Assembly (NCBI GenBank): GCA_034190875.2
Contig: CM067356.1
Coordinates: 61,056,343 to 61,120,342, forward strand
Length of the DNA stretch: 64,000 bases
From: Urechis unicinctus
Taxonomy: Eukaryota; Annelida; Polychaeta; Xenopneusta; Urechidae
Reading direction: 5' to 3'
Under the pieces are notes generated by a model. The model made no database searches. It was not told the DNA's origin and saw only the letters and a list, made by a program, of their open reading frames with translations. Positions 13,431 to 27,879 of this stretch are shown piece by piece. The position numbers and the translations under genes are program-made. Positions within the stretch are counted from its first letter, which is position 1; every line of letters begins with the position of its first letter.

Positions 13431-15800
13431 GACCGCCCTCACGCTCAAGATACATCACATTTGAGCGTGGATTTATGGAATTTTGCTTCACAGTGTCATT
13501 AAAATGCTAAGCTACTAGCCCTTGATATTTTCCTGTAGCTTTAATGTCAAATCATGTTTAGTATTTCTAATTACCGAGCACATTGCCTGAGGTAGGTAGT
13601 GTCAATCACGACAATATCACATACCAACATCCACACCTGATTTGTGTAGCTGTAGATTTCAATTGTTCAGCCAAAGCAATACACTCCGTGCAGCGATATG
13701 TCGGTAATAATCTTTCATACGACTTGGGCTTTGGTCTGCTATGATTTTCCCATTAACCTAGTAGATGGTAGGCACTAGATTGTATTATATCGCTCATGAA
13801 TAGGGACACTGGTTAGACAATCACCATAAATGTTGTAATTCTTGGCAACAGAGCATCATTTATATTTGTGGTTACATAATGTGTTCTGTTGCGGTTGACG
13901 AGACGGGCCATCATGACTTGAATGCCTACTTGGTTGCACTAGCTTACGCGCAACTGAAGACACCAACGGTTTTGTAATTGCATTGTAAAATGACTTTTCT
14001 CGGCGTTCATGCATTATTACGGATTAAACGTTTCCCATAGTTAACTATCTAGTGTTTGCAATTACAATGACTACCTAATGGGCTGCTGAATGACAAACAC
14101 TTTCAACTGCTAACTATCATTTCATCTTCTGTACTTTAATGTGCCATGCCTGAGGTTCTTATCACCCTCAATCATTCACCGTCGTCACCGTTTCTCTTTA
14201 CCCGACAAAAACTCGTAGTCATTCACCTACTCTTCACGGACCGGTGATTCCTTCACGTGTTAATCTGAAGCCGTTGAACAAGAATAAGCACTCGAAAGGA
14301 TCCAATCATTGACATGATTGGGTGGTGGTTAGAGACCAGTTGTTTTAAGGCGCCAGGTTAAAACCCCATTAGACCAACTGATCGGCAATAATATGGTCGT
14401 TTACTGTTAAGAGGGTAATATGGTGCAATATTGATGTATTCGTAGTACTCCAGGCATTAATGGTGGGTGGTGGATTGCTCCCCTAGATGAATACGTATTT
14501 GATAGCCGATTTTCAAATGAATTGTCTCCCATAGTATTGATTATATTCGTAGACCGACTGATCGGCATTAATTCCGTCGTTCTCCGCTATTTGGTGCAAA
14601 GCAAAGTATTGGCCAAAATCCATGCATTAAAGATGGGTGGTGCAACGTTATAAATTCTTACTGGATAGCTTGTTGTCAAGCGCTTTGACTGCTAAAGTGT
14701 GTATAATATTCCACGTTTATACGGAGGCCTCTGTCCAGCCCCTATATCTGATATCACACAGACTCTGCATCTCACATCACGCCACCGAGCTGTTATATTA
14801 CCACAACAGCAGATTATCAAACATTTGTTGTAAATTAGCATTACGTTTATACCATGCCTTGTGCTTTCTGCGAATCTGGAGTAATTAAACCGTATCTTGG
14901 ATCTGCTAAGTGCACGAATATTGTCAGTTACATTAGTCTTGAAGATGCTTCTGATGAAAAGGCTTTGAGCTAATAACACAGAACATGGAAAGACCAAGAT
15001 TATATTACCTAGGTCACTAACCCGTCGCGTCTCATCGTACCGTTTGTCCATAATCGTTTGTCCATAAAAATGTAACTGTCTGAATGCCGATAGTGGTTTA
15101 ACCAACGAGATTTTCATCATTCACGTGTCAAATGGGCGGGTAGTATTCGAAGAAGAAGAGTTATATTGTTTTGTCGTTACCAGATGATGACATCATCGGC
15201 AATACAAAACGACAAGTATTGGCTCTATTGAAGGGCAGATACAAGCCAATATAGATAATTTTAAACTTACTTGATTGTGATGTAATTTGAAAAAGGAAGT
15301 CACGTATAAGAATATATCGTTCAGTGTTTGACTATATGAGACAAATATGCCTCAACATACGGTCAAGGCCGTATTACTATATTACACACTGTGTTGCTCT
15401 GTTACGAAGTCATTTGACAAATATTGCGGTGGCATGAAAGGAAACGACACATGTAGGTTTAGGTATTGCTTAAAGCACTCATTATCAAAATAAGGAAGAA
15501 TTGGAAAGAATATATCAGCTGTATAAGTAACAAGTTTCCTTGAATATTGTAAGGCATTTATGGCAGGATCAGAACGGTTATACCTTGCGAGATGTGCTTA
15601 CCATGCTCTCGGTATGATCATTCATCAGGTTATGTCATTTTGGTACAATATCTCTCCATCGAGTTCAATCTTGTGTCGTTCTGCTTCCATCTGAATATAC
15701 TGTGCGTTAGCATTTTATGTCACACGCGACTCTAGTGTCACAATACAGATATGCGATTTGATTCTGTTCTATTGACTTCAGTCGGGGTCTCACCTTATCC
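13430..15800 (-). repeat. Inverted copy of the 25.25-27.4 kb segment
   Basis: Read on the minus strand, this runs in order through the counterparts of 34.57-34.82, 25.25-25.7 and 26.1-27.37 kb. Landmarks are GACACTGTGAAGCAAAATT, the tRNA-like GGTTTGAGG/GGTTAAAACC stretch, GTATTGCCGATGATG and TGAGGCATATTTGTCTCA. At the position of the long CTT tracts this copy has only CTTCTTCTTCG, so the tract grew in the other copies or shrank here. Confidence 0.75.
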
Positions 15801-16640
15801 TAGCATTATCTGGTCTAGGTTCAGGCAATTACTGCACTGTCGTATCGTGATGTGTATCGTATCGTGATGTGTGTCGTATCGTGATGTGTGTCGTATCATG
15901 ATGTTTCGGGGAAAGATGTACACGATACGTACTTGTGATAAGGAAGGAAGACTCGAAATGCAGGCGTAGAAGAAACTTCGCCTGATAATTGGGGGGAGAT
16001 AAGGCACGGCGTTCCAATTCTCATTGGCAGGTGATACGTAGGTCACTCGTTGATCTAGGATGCTAACGTTTATAATTCTCATCAGCTGTAGGGGGTTAAT
16101 CCATGAAAATGATGTCTGAAAGGGGCAAGTTATGATGATGGGTAAATATGCTGTCATAACCTATTTTTTTTGCACTCAACATATCCCTCTCCTTTTAAGT
16201 GGGAGAAGGAAAATCAGGGGGATTTTCCAACATAAGGGTTGTGGGGTAAATAAATGATTGTGTTTTGGGTCGGAATGTAAAATACACATTCCAGTGTACT
16301 TTATTTAGGAATTATTAAAAAGTGATGCCAGAAATCTTCATTTAATCAGGTCCAATTAATTATTAATTAATTAAATACAAGTATTTATGCTATTGTCATT
16401 ATTACTTGTTTTATATTACTATTATTACTATGCTTGTAACTTGCTATCTAACAGGTTGATGTCATGTAGGCTGGCCTATTTTCTAGGGCGTTGGACGCCA
16501 ACCATATTTTAATTTTATATGGGGAAAGTATGCAATATCTGCCCCCTAGGCATCTAAATAACTCATCGATACCCCACCTGTGCTCGGAAACTGGCACTGT
16601 AGATGCTGAATTAACTTGCGACATTCCTAATGATCACTTC
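15800..16640. other. Non-coding stretch with a short hairpin
   Basis: No gene was found. Besides the 17-bp tandem repeat listed separately, a small perfect hairpin GGAAAATC-AGGGG-GATTTTCC lies at about 16,208-16,229. A T/A-rich run follows near 16,350-16,430. Confidence 0.4.
15841..15907 (+). repeat. 17-bp tandem repeat, four units
   Basis: Units begin at 15,841, 15,858, 15,875 and 15,892 with consensus CGTATCGTGATGTGTGT; the last unit has CATGATG. The array is short and nearly uniform, so it is probably young. Confidence 0.9.
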
Positions 16641-17499
16641 CTTGTGAATCTGCTTGATAGTTACGTAAAGGCAACGTCGCGTGGCAGAATATCAATACTT
16701 GTTATTGCGGATGTTGTGCGTCATATATAAAGCAGCATCGGATCAAATATTATGAATAAGCTTGGATTTCCTATCGCAGCCATGGTGATAACAAGCTTGA
16801 ACATTCACCACCGCAAACACTGGGACGATTGTGACGTATTATCGACCACATTTGGATGAACTAAATCTGTTGTTTATCCTTGCATTGCAGATTTCTATTT
16901 GGAATCCCTCTCTCAGGAACAGTTTATCATGTAGAAAATGTTATTGAAAGGCAAAGTGCCCATAAGGGTTGAGTACCTATTAGTTTGCCCAGCAAAAGTG
17001 ACCATCTGGAAGCCATATGGCGGCACAAACATAAACCACGAATGGGGCAAGAATAATGCTTTCGGGGCGATTCGCATACAACCAAGGTTACACATTCTAG
17101 CATCGCATTAAGATGCAAGTCTCTGCCTCTCTGCATAGATACATATAATATGATATGGTCTAAGTAAAGCTCCTGTCTCTTTACACCGGATGTTAAACGA
17201 TGGGAGGTTAGAATTGGCGAAAGACGGAGAACATTCCTGACAATACGATTCTCCGATATAAGCGCATGAACCGACCCTCTGGGATTGTCTAACAGCATCT
17301 ACCACGTGTTATTAACGGTATAGTAATAACGCTCCGTCAGGAATACGCACTGGGGTCTTTACACAAGCAACAAATACATCTTGGCTTATTTTGCACATCG
17401 AAATTGAGATGATTGGAGATTTAATGCATCTTAGTGATGTAGTGGATGAACCGAATTGTTCGGAGTTTCCTTCAGCTGGCCTCTGTTATTGGCAAGACG

Positions 17500-17500
<1 letters not shown>
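16640..17500 (+). repeat. Repeat segment R3, plus copy
   Basis: Landmarks are AACGTCGCGTGGCAGAATAT, CAGCATCGGATCAAATATTA and, near the end, TTAATGCATCTTAGTGATGT. The first two recur in plus orientation at 61.09-61.27 kb. All three recur inverted in 32.82-34.18 kb. A minus-strand relative of the last part is at 61.73-61.83 kb. No conserved coding frame is seen. Confidence 0.75.
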
Positions 17501-18829
<1,329 letters not shown>

Positions 18830-18830
<1 letters not shown>

Positions 18831-20900
18831 GGAAACTGAATGTTTTAAAATGCATCCCCCGATAAAGGATAGCATGAAAACGCACTTGCTGCAATAGTTG
18901 AGGAAGAGGCCAAATGGACAAAAACCCAACAGGACACAGGCTGACTCGCAGCGGCGATATCGTGTCTTACGATGAATACAAATAGAACGTGACTCGATTC
19001 AATACGGTGTTATTAGTGGTGATGGCAAATTGCGTCTTGTTTACGCAAACACATCATATGCTGTAAGATATGTCTACGGTTTGTTATAGTTTTGATTCAT
19101 ACACCATTTGTAAAGCTAATGAAATCATCATTACGCATTGAGGTTTGCCTGGAAGAAACAGTCAATCGTCCAATGCTGACGCATAATTGAGCAGACGTCG
19201 TCTGTGGGAACAATCATAAAGTGAGTGATGCTGGGTTGAGTCTGCCACGAACGACGGATAGTGGCTGATTTTATCCCAAGATTAACTGCCTCATGATTAC
19301 AAAAAATAATGACCAGCATCCTAAGTAGGAAATGACATTTCAAACCAGGTTTAACAAATTAATCATCGGGTATGATTAAATGGAGCCATTTAAACCATTA
19401 GAAACCGATATCGTTTGAGTTTTGGTGATAATGTCTCCTCCACCTCATCTCAAGTGCTGTCATGGTGTGTGTAAATCACAACTAATTTCTAATGCAACAG
19501 CATGGGCGTTGTTAGAAGCACTGTGGAGTGTTGTGTCAATTAGCCTGTTGAGGCTACGATTGTATGCCAATAAATTCATATTGCGCAGATCTGGCTAATA
19601 GTGAATAAAGGACGCTGTGCAAAATCCATATTCTCCATTCCAATGTAAATGTATGCATATGAACCCACTATTGAAAGCAGTTGATCTTTAATTTCGATGC
19701 TGTCCTCTCCATGTAGCGTTAACATCGGGGAACACCGTTTGGCTCCGTCATATTGTATCTCGACCTAAAAGTAGCGGCAACGATTACTACGAAATGTAAT
19801 TCACTTGCACGTTTCACATTGACAGCAATTGAATATGCTCCTCTCTCTCTGAACATCACAGTGTACCGCTGTGATTACATTTATATCTGGACTGAGGAGC
19901 TGTTTTAGCTTACTGATGTCCAGCGATTATAAAATGGATGCAATCAGCATGAAAATATCTGTATTCATATTACGTAATTGCACGTCTTTTATCAATGGCA
20001 CACTTGAGGCTCAAAACAAAACATCTAAGCTGTGTATCAGGGATTTGCCGGCCGCTATCTTCTATGCATGCGTTAAACCAAAGGGGCAACGATTTCGCTA
20101 GCAGCTGACAATAAATCAATCTTGCTAATCGGCCAAAATAGTGTTTGAACTCGAATAAAGTACCCTTTTGGGTGGCAAATGTCGAGGCGGAGGGTTTTGT
20201 GAGGTAGAATGACATGTACGCAATGGACAGAGGACGTGACAAGCTCGTAAACGGGACTTAAGATGGTTGAGGCGAGATTTATGGTTTATGTGTTCATAGA
20301 AGATAGCGGCCGGCTGGCCAATGCAAATCCCTGTGGGTTAACCGTTGTTTCGGCCATGAACAAATGAAATGTACCTCAAACCATGCTGTGCTATAGACGC
20401 GATAGACAAATACACCAATAATTCAACCTTTCATACAGACTAACCAAAATGACACTCTTGCTGTTAGAATCGTGTGAACAGCACAAAGTTGTTGCAATGT
20501 TATGACAGTGAGAAATGTCCATGCAAAGCTTTAGATGGCTGTTAGATGGCACCTCAGCTTAAGACAAGTCTACACTAACCTAGCACAAATGCGATAATAA
20601 AACCCGTTCTTAAGTACAAACCAATCTTTATATTGTGTAAAATGAAAGCAATTCGACGCTGAGGTATGATCTATGAAAAGCAAACTAGCTTGTGATTCAT
20701 TTTATATGCCGCAGCCGGGCATTGTGCGAGTGGATTCTCATTAATCTACATGCAAACATATAGCATGTAGCCACACTATCATAATGCCTAGCCTATATTA
20801 TTCCTTGCGATTCGATAGGTTAATATTAAATTATCTGAAAATGCTTAGTTAAGGCCTACATATACTGCTCTTTATATGCCACTTAATAGTCAATGTGCGG
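18830..20900 (+). repeat. Repeat segment R4, plus copy
   Basis: Collinear with 58.2-59.9 kb (plus). Parts are inverted at 53.53-54.74 kb and 31.34-32.0 kb. Landmarks are GACTCGATTCAATACGGTGT, AAACAGTCAAT, GAAGCACT(G/T)TGG(A/C)GTG, CCCA(C/T)TA(T/A)TGAAA, GCGTTAACAT(C/G)GGG, TTTCGGCCATGAAC and CAATAATTCAACC. Identity is roughly 70% by eye. This copy carries an extra foldback insertion at about 20,039-20,331. Confidence 0.75.
20039..20331. mobile_element. Small foldback (MITE-like) insertion candidate
   Basis: The left end (GGGATTTG, then CCGGCCGCTATCTTCTATG, 20,039-20,065) is inverted at the right end (CATAGAAGATAGCGGCCGG, then ATGCAAATCCC, 20,294-20,331). The right copy has about 10 extra bases. 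The enclosed sequence of about 230 bp is absent from the homologous position near 59.4 kb. This fits a non-autonomous element or a locally inverted insertion. No target duplication could be defined. Confidence 0.5.
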
Positions 20901-21153
20901 CATTGCAGATAACTGCCGTTATCAAAGGTTGAATATTACCTGATTATTTGAAAAGCACGGTGTACAAGGAGTGATATATACTAGACTACCTGCAGGCACT
21001 AAGAATTATTACCTAACCATCTCGTCAACTAACATGTGCAAATGTGGTCCCGCAAGATAGTATGGATGTTGTTAAATATCTGTAGGAGCAAGGCGGTCTT
21101 CAGTGATTCTCTGGTTGAATAATTGTCTGGCATTAGGATCGATTTACTGACTC

Positions 21154-21640
21154 TTGAGCGACTGTTTGGTCCGGAAATGCAATTGCCATGAGGTAGCTTT
21201 GGAAAAATGGCAAACGTTGTATGCCCCTTTTGTCCGTTTGGACAGTGACATTAATGTATCGTCGGAACACAAAGAAAGCGCAGATTTACTTAATGGTTAC
21301 TTTGCATCAGTGTTTACTTACGAGATTACCGGAACCAATTATTCAACGGTAATGAAGACGAACAGTTAGAGAGAATGTCTATTAACGAAAAGAGATGAAG
21401 ATCTCATAATTGATCAGTCAACTTAATCCATCAAACAATGCAGTGCAGCAGCAACAGTTGCTAACAGAGTTCTCGGCTCATCGGGCGGATGTACACTTGT
21501 CGTTCTTAAGGAGTTTTTTTCAAACCTTATTGATCACTTGTTAGGCCCCATTTAGAATGTGCAATTCAGGTATAGTCACCATCCCTGCACACAGCTAATC
21601 TGGTAGGAAAACCAACACTTCTTGTGTGGATATTGTACAG
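21154..21640 (+). pseudogene. CR1/L2-like retrotransposon relic with RT core deleted
   Basis: Three collinear landmarks are visible. SADLLNGYFASVFT (about 21,277-21,318) is typical of the linker between endonuclease and reverse transcriptase. SIKQCSAAATVANRVLG (about 21,425-21,475) matches the KQC..AA..AN..LG segment after the palm. LVRPHLECAIQV followed by a stop codon where Trp is expected, then SP (21,537-21,581), is the LVRPHLEYxxxxWSP motif. Only about 110 bp separate the first two, where an intact element has the whole RT catalytic core, so the core is deleted. Frameshifts separate the pieces. The fragment lies at the left edge of the 10-kb repeat block. Confidence 0.88.
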
Positions 21641-21699
21641 CTTAAGTAATTGCAAAGGAAAGGTAAATTAACAGTTGAACGCTGTATACTTTGTTTTCA

Positions 21700-23030
21700 A
21701 TGTGAAACGCTGCTGAGTGTGTTGTCATACTTCGAATATTTTCCCCCAACACTTCCGAATTGGATTTTGTTCGGGCATAAGTCACTGCAACAATTGCCAG
21801 TCAAACCAAAATATAATATTCAAAATACCTATTGCTTTGAAATATGGGTAATATCTTGCGTTGGTATTTTGAATCTAAAACAATGAGTCACGAATCGTCT
21901 CTTTATGTATTTGCTTTAGCAACTATATTATGTTCTGCTCATTGACATCCCCTTAAAGAAGACATTAGTAATTAATTGTATCTATCATAATATCGGCAAC
22001 ACATCTCTGATAGGTTACCCTATTGCGAGGATAATACAGAAACAGCATTGAATTACTATACAAACGCTTCTCACCGTTGATTCATAAAATGTCTCACGAG
22101 ACATATTTCCAATAGCGTAGGTGGTGAATACAGGTACAGTAAATGACCTGTGGTCTTGTGTATGAAATAAACAAATATGGTATATATGTATTTGCTTGTT
22201 TTACTGTATTTTCCGCAGTCATCAAAAGTGGGTACATTGCTTCGTAGACGTAGACTTCACAGCGCATTCGTTGTTGAATAAAGCAGGAGAACCATCGCAC
22301 TTGAGGTAGATAAACGTATGCTACGGAAATGGTAGCCTTGAATTCAGCAGTTGCGAGCAAAAATAATTTACGTTTCAAAGGAACAGACGTCAAAGATCAT
22401 GAAACTATTTTGCGGTACAATGAACATTATTGGATTGTAAAGAAATAGAAAGAAGAAAAGCCATGTAAGTCAACATTACATAAAAAAATACACAATACAC
22501 ATTCAGCTTGTGATTTAAAATGTTTGCACATGTAACGTTTAAAATTCTAATATATTGCAAACCGACGTCTGTTATTTCAACATGATGAACCCTCTTAAGT
22601 GTACCTTAGTTATACAATCAACACAAAGGCTGGGTTCCTTATGTTGGTGTATCCACAATCATAAACGATTCCAAAATTATTTGAATAATAAAGCACATAA
22701 TTCCCGCAGAGAGTTTATTCTGCGAATTAAAAAGCATTTATTCGTGCCAAATTCCCCCATTGGTCAATAAATTTCTGTTATATAATGCATTTGCACCAGA
22801 TATTGAATGCTTTGGCATAGTCTATTTGGTTCTTGGAGTGTTCAGCAAAGATGATATTAGCATAAATGGATGGCACATTTCCCCAAACAGATAATCACAA
22901 ATGTGCTAGGGTACTGACAAATAGCCATCAATTGATCAACGTGTAACAAGGGAAAGAAACTTTAGATATCGTATGTGCAATGAAGCGTCAACATGCTCTG
23001 GCTAGGCTCTTAATGTGTCTGTGCATTTAA
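21700..23030 (+). repeat. 10-kb repeat block, left part (copy 1)
   Basis: Direct partner of about 43.48-45.05 kb. Shared stretches include CATAAGTCACTGCAACAA, ATACCTATTGCTTTGAAA, AAAATGTCTCACGAGACA (a small palindrome, GTCTC..GAGAC) and GGTACAGTAAATGA. Identity is roughly 80-87% by eye, lower than in the core that follows. No conserved coding frame. Confidence 0.8.
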
Positions 23031-23034
23031 TATT

Positions 23035-26000
23035 ATGAACGCATACAACCTCAAAAAATTATATTCAGATTCAATCAACTTGAATGACGATCCACGGTGC
23101 TGTGGTCAAGTATCCATGTGCATCTATTTATACGCTTACATCGTATTGTACGGTCGTACATTACTTATGTTAATAGCATAATGCATTAATGAAGCCATTT
23201 CAGCTTTCCTCAACAAGAATTTCATGGTAAATGGCCTCTGACGATGAGCACATCCCGTGCTAATCCCCCAAGGACAAAGGAAGAGTCAGATACCTCATTA
23301 AATCAAATATATTTATCCTGTGGATTAGTCTCATTATCGACAATGTTAATTTATCGACATATCGATGCAATTACAATGTACAAGTCAGCTGCATATCTGA
23401 CAATTGTGTCTGAATTCAATGTTGCCTGTATTCCGGTTCACATATATACAGATTCAGTATCATAATTGCACACACTAACCATATGACCAGGTCATGTCAT
23501 CAATAACATGCTGGTTGTATTAATATCATGACAATGCATGGCATTTGCAAATCATACTTGCGTATTTTGAATACTTCATTTTGAAATTGTCAACAATGAA
23601 CCATTTTCTATTTGTTAGTCCAATACAAAATCATTTAAGTTCACAATCCGTTCTACGTCCGCAGTATTCGTCATGCAGATAATCTGATTGGGTTAAATCT
23701 ATCATCATAAAACATATTACTTGCGGCTGAATTAATTGGCTTCCATTGTTATTTCCTCACATAGCTTGCCTTTCTTAATCGATCCTTACAAACCAAGTGA
23801 CATAATGTTACAGCAATTTGTCGGCGATATAGACACACGATTATCCTAGTTTCATAAGGCTTACATTTATCATATATATTCTGGTATGAGCGAGCATCCT
23901 CGCTGACATGGCAAGTCTGACAATAGGGGTCTGATTACTTCTTATACAAAATAGACACAGCGCCACACGATGGGCAATGTTGCTGAGTTGAATGTTGTTT
24001 AATATGAATATGTTTTCAGTTAGTAACCTCGCTGGGTGCTGCGAGACTGTTATCGTTAGATCTTTGCCGGCAAAGCAGAAATGGCTGCGAATGGGTCTAC
24101 CAACTGACGCATAGATAATTCCACATTAAGTACCGGCCGGACCAGACGAGCCAGGGTTCATTCACTGCCATAGCCGTTTTGATACGGTACACGTCCTGAT
24201 GTTAGATCTAATGATTTTACATCATGACGTTTTCCATGTATGAAATATTTTGATTCACTTGATTGGTCGGAAATATTATGCGGTAGGAAGGGAATTGTTT
24301 TGCAATAATTCATCAAGTTCATTCTATTTGGATTTATCTGAAACATTTAGGCGCCCACATGCGGCACGTATCTTTTGACGTGGCTTCAAGTATTGCCTCA
24401 ATTTGCAATTTGATCTATTGCGCAATATTTACATATCCAACATATCTAAGGCGTATAAATGGCGTACTATATAGTGAACGACATCAAAGGAGACGTAGAC
24501 GGAAAGTATTGACGCTGAATATAATTAGGGATTAATAGTTAACACAAACGTTTTCAGCTAGAATAAGATTTGTGGCTAAGAATCAAATGAACTTTACGAT
24601 TGACTTTTGTTAAAGGCTTCCCACTAGAGGTTAGCTTGATGGATGATGAGCGTCTCAATATCACTTAACACAAACGTGCTCCATTCCTGAGTCAACACTA
24701 TTTCATGTACTGAGACTCATGCTTAAGTTAATGGAAAATAGCCTGGCTGCATAGTGACGTCATGGTAGATTTTCATAGGACTTAACTGCATCGGAGATAT
24801 ATGAGACAAGACAGAAACGGATATTTAATCTCGTTCTAAAAGTGTATATCATATTTTTACTCTGGCACGAAGGTAGATCGGGGTTCTTTTTTAGGTGGAT
24901 TATTTTTACTTACTCCTTTTTCGAGTCTTGGCTACCTCCTACATCATCCTCACTACCATACCACGCTAGTTTCCATTATAACCAGTGAGACCGGATGAAA
25001 GGGACATAAACGCGTACAGTTACCGCCAATTGTATATTAATTGCAAGATCGTGTCTAAAGAGTTGAAATGGTTTACATACAATGTCACCAGTGATGCGAT
25101 AGCTGGCCTATCCACGAGTGAACGCCTAGCGAGGCCTGTTCATTGGAGAGGAAATAGTGAGGTTTCAAACAGAAATTTGGCAAGGGTGAGCTGCGATCTG
25201 TTAAATAATAGGCGTAACTTTTCAGCAGAATCTCAACGTTAGTGGGACCGGATCCGGAACCTGCCACAAATGCAATACAATATACAAGTACAATTGTTTC
25301 TTATACATCTGATATATATCAGATGCTATCAAATTCGTCCTTATTTTGGCAATGAGTGCCTTCCGCATTACCTTAACCTACACGTGCCGTTGCCTTTCTC
25401 GGAACCGTATTATTTGCCAAAATGATTCGTGATTGAGCAACACTATCGGATTAGACCCTGACCGTATTTTGAGGCATATTTGTCTCACATACAAATAAAC
25501 AAGCCGATAAATTTTTTATAACGAAACTTCCCTTTTCAAATTACATTTCAAGTAAAGTTAGCATAATACATATTTCCATCTATCTGTTAATCCATGGAGT
25601 GCAATTTAATTTTACAGTTTTCAATAGAGCCTATATTTGTCGCTTTGCATTGCCGATGATTTGATCATCTAGTTGCGGCCATAACTCTCTTGTTGTTGTT
25701 GTTGTTGTTCTTCTTCTTCTTCTTCTTCTTCTTCTTCTTCTTCTTCTTTTCTTCTTCTTCTTCTTTTCTTCTTCTTCTTTTCTTCTTTTTTCTTCCTCTT
25801 CTTCTTCTTCTTCTTTTTCTTTTCTTCTTCTTCTTTCTTTTTCTTCTTCTTCTTCTTCTTCTTCTTTTCTTCCTCTTCTTTTTCTTCTTCTTCTTTTCTT
25901 CTTGTTCTTTTCGTTGTTCTTCTTCTTCTTGATCAAGATGATGTTATCCTTGCGATTAAATACACGGTAAATACTCCGCTGTCCTTTAATCACACAATTT

Positions 26001-27200
26001 CGTTCATAATTAGAGGAAAGTGTTTCCGCTTAAATCCGTTTTATCAAAATGAGGACAATCTTCAGGACACATGTAAATGACATAAATCGTGCTCTCAACA
26101 GTTCCAAAAAGCCATTTAACTTCTTAAGAATCACAGGAAGCCAAGTAAATGGTAAAATGCTCATGTACAATAACTGTCTCTAAACCTAATCTTTGGCTGT
26201 AAAGCATCACTGTGATGTGAGATACAGAGTCTGCATAATATACAATATTCTATCTACTGTAGATAGGAGCTGACAACAAGCACTCCTCGTTAAATGTGTG
26301 GAATATAGTCCACACTTTAGGAGATAGTTCGAGATATCGAGTAAGAATTTATAGCGTTGCACCACCTATCTACCCTGGATGATGGCGAATACTAGTGCAT
26401 TGCACCTCTTAACGGTAAACGACGACATAAATACCGATCAGTGGGTCTAATGGGGTACTATCGTAGCCCCTCAAACCGACTGGTCGCTAAGCGCCACCCT
26501 ATCATGTGAATAATTTGATCCATTTCGAGTGCTTATTCTGGTTCAGCTGCTTCAGATTAACACAGGAAGGAACCGCTGGACTGTAAAGAATTGATTAAGG
26601 ACCGCGGGTGAGGAACAACGATAACGGTAGTGAATGTCTGAGGGCGATAAGAACCTCAAGCGTTGCACATAAAAGTAAGGAAGATGGAATTATAGTTGGC
26701 TGATGGTAGTGCATGTCATTCAGCCGCCCTTTAGACAATCCTAGTTATTGCAACAACTTAATCGTTAACTTGGGCTGGGAAACGTTCAATCGGTAATTAG
26801 TCATAAACGTTTTGCAAAGGCGCCTACAATGCAATTACAAAGCCGTTACTTGCTTCGGTTGCTCAATCTATGGATTGCAAATAAGTGCAACCAAGTAGAC
26901 ATTTAAGTCACGAAGGCCCGTCTCATCAACCTCAAAAGAACACGTAATGTAACCTTGAATATCAATAATGCTCTATTGTCAAGAATCGCATAATTGATGG
27001 TGATTGCCTGACTAGTGGCCCTATGCATGAGCGATAGCAGACAATCTAGTACCACCCATACTCAAGGCTTATTAGAAAAGCATCGCAGATCAAATCCGAA
27101 TTCGTAAGAAATCCGATTAACGATATATCGTGCATGCAGTGTATTGCTTTAGCTGAACAAATGAAGTCCATAGCTATACAAGTCAGGTCTGGAAGGTTGC
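23035..27200 (+). repeat. Recent segmental duplication, copy 1
   Basis: It pairs with about 45,060-49,400. Long stretches, for example 23.86-24.55 versus 45.88-46.57 kb and 26.1-26.98 versus 48.35-49.17 kb, differ by only a few bases per hundred. That is clearly closer than the flanking homology. The copies differ mainly in the CTT tract (0.24 kb here, 0.74 kb there) and in an extra stretch of about 95 bp after the tract in copy 2. No functional gene lies within. Short frames here are not conserved except where the DNA itself is nearly identical. Confidence 0.88.
25690..25930 (+). repeat. (CTT)n polypyrimidine tract, copy 1
   Basis: The tract begins as TTG repeats and continues as CTT/CTTTT units for about 240 bp, ending abruptly at GATCAAGATGATG. 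The same right junction follows copy 2 after an extra stretch of about 95 bp. The Ser/Phe/Leu and Glu/Lys/Arg frames across it are microsatellite artefacts. Confidence 0.95.
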
Positions 27201-27477
27201 TCTGAGAGGTTGTAGAGAATGACTCTTCTTACACGGGCAATGTGGTAGGTAATTTGAATTACTAAAAACGATTCGACATTTATGCTTCATGAAAATATTA
27301 AGTGCTGTAAGCAATATAATTTGTAAGTAGCTTATCTGTTTATGACACTGTGAAGCAAAATTAACTGAACTCACACTAACATGTGATATTCTTTGAGGAC
27401 GAGTACGGTCAGTATTCATCATATGTACTTACGAATGTACATGCAAACATAATTTAAATGGAGAACTTCTTTTTGTA

Positions 27478-27708
27478 ATTATTTGTTTTCACCCCTGAAC
27501 TGTTCAATCCGAATACACTCTTAACTTTCCCCCAGGGTTCAATTAAATTCATTAATTTTACTATTTTTCACAAATTTTATGTGAACGAGTTAACTCAACG
27601 GATACAGCTGTGAAATGGGTGAGAGTGCATTGACGAGTTATCTCGTCAGAAACAATGCATGGTAAACTGTCATGGACGAGTTAACTCGTCGGAAACAGTT
27701 AAGAGGTT
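27478..27708. mobile_element. About 230-bp insertion with triplicated 16-bp palindrome
   Basis: The duplicate at 49.61-49.68 kb runs straight from TTATTTGAAATTTTAGAC. Here, between TTATTTG and TTGAATTTTAGAC, about 230 bp are inserted. The insertion's ends (CCCCTGAACTGTTC and, inverted, CCTCTTAACTGTTTC) are imperfect inverted repeats. Inside, GACGAGTTAACTCGTC or a variant occurs three times, near 27,585, 27,632 and 27,675, about 43-47 bp apart. This resembles a MITE-like element. No coding capacity. Confidence 0.55.
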
Positions 27709-27879
27709 GAATTTTAGACATAAAGCAATAATTAACTCTAATTTATGGGTACATATAGTTTGCTAGGGTAAATCACAGTTTGTTAGAGCTTTTACGTTGT
27801 TAAACGTTAGCTGTTTCTGTCCATTTGCCTCGTTTCTATTGACATTTTTGTACGCGTTCTGTAAATCGCATTACACAAT

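Noticed and set aside
16350-16380. AATTAATTATTAATTAATTA run as an origin or matrix-attachment site
   Set aside because: Simple AT-rich sequence is common here, and no further evidence separates it from background.
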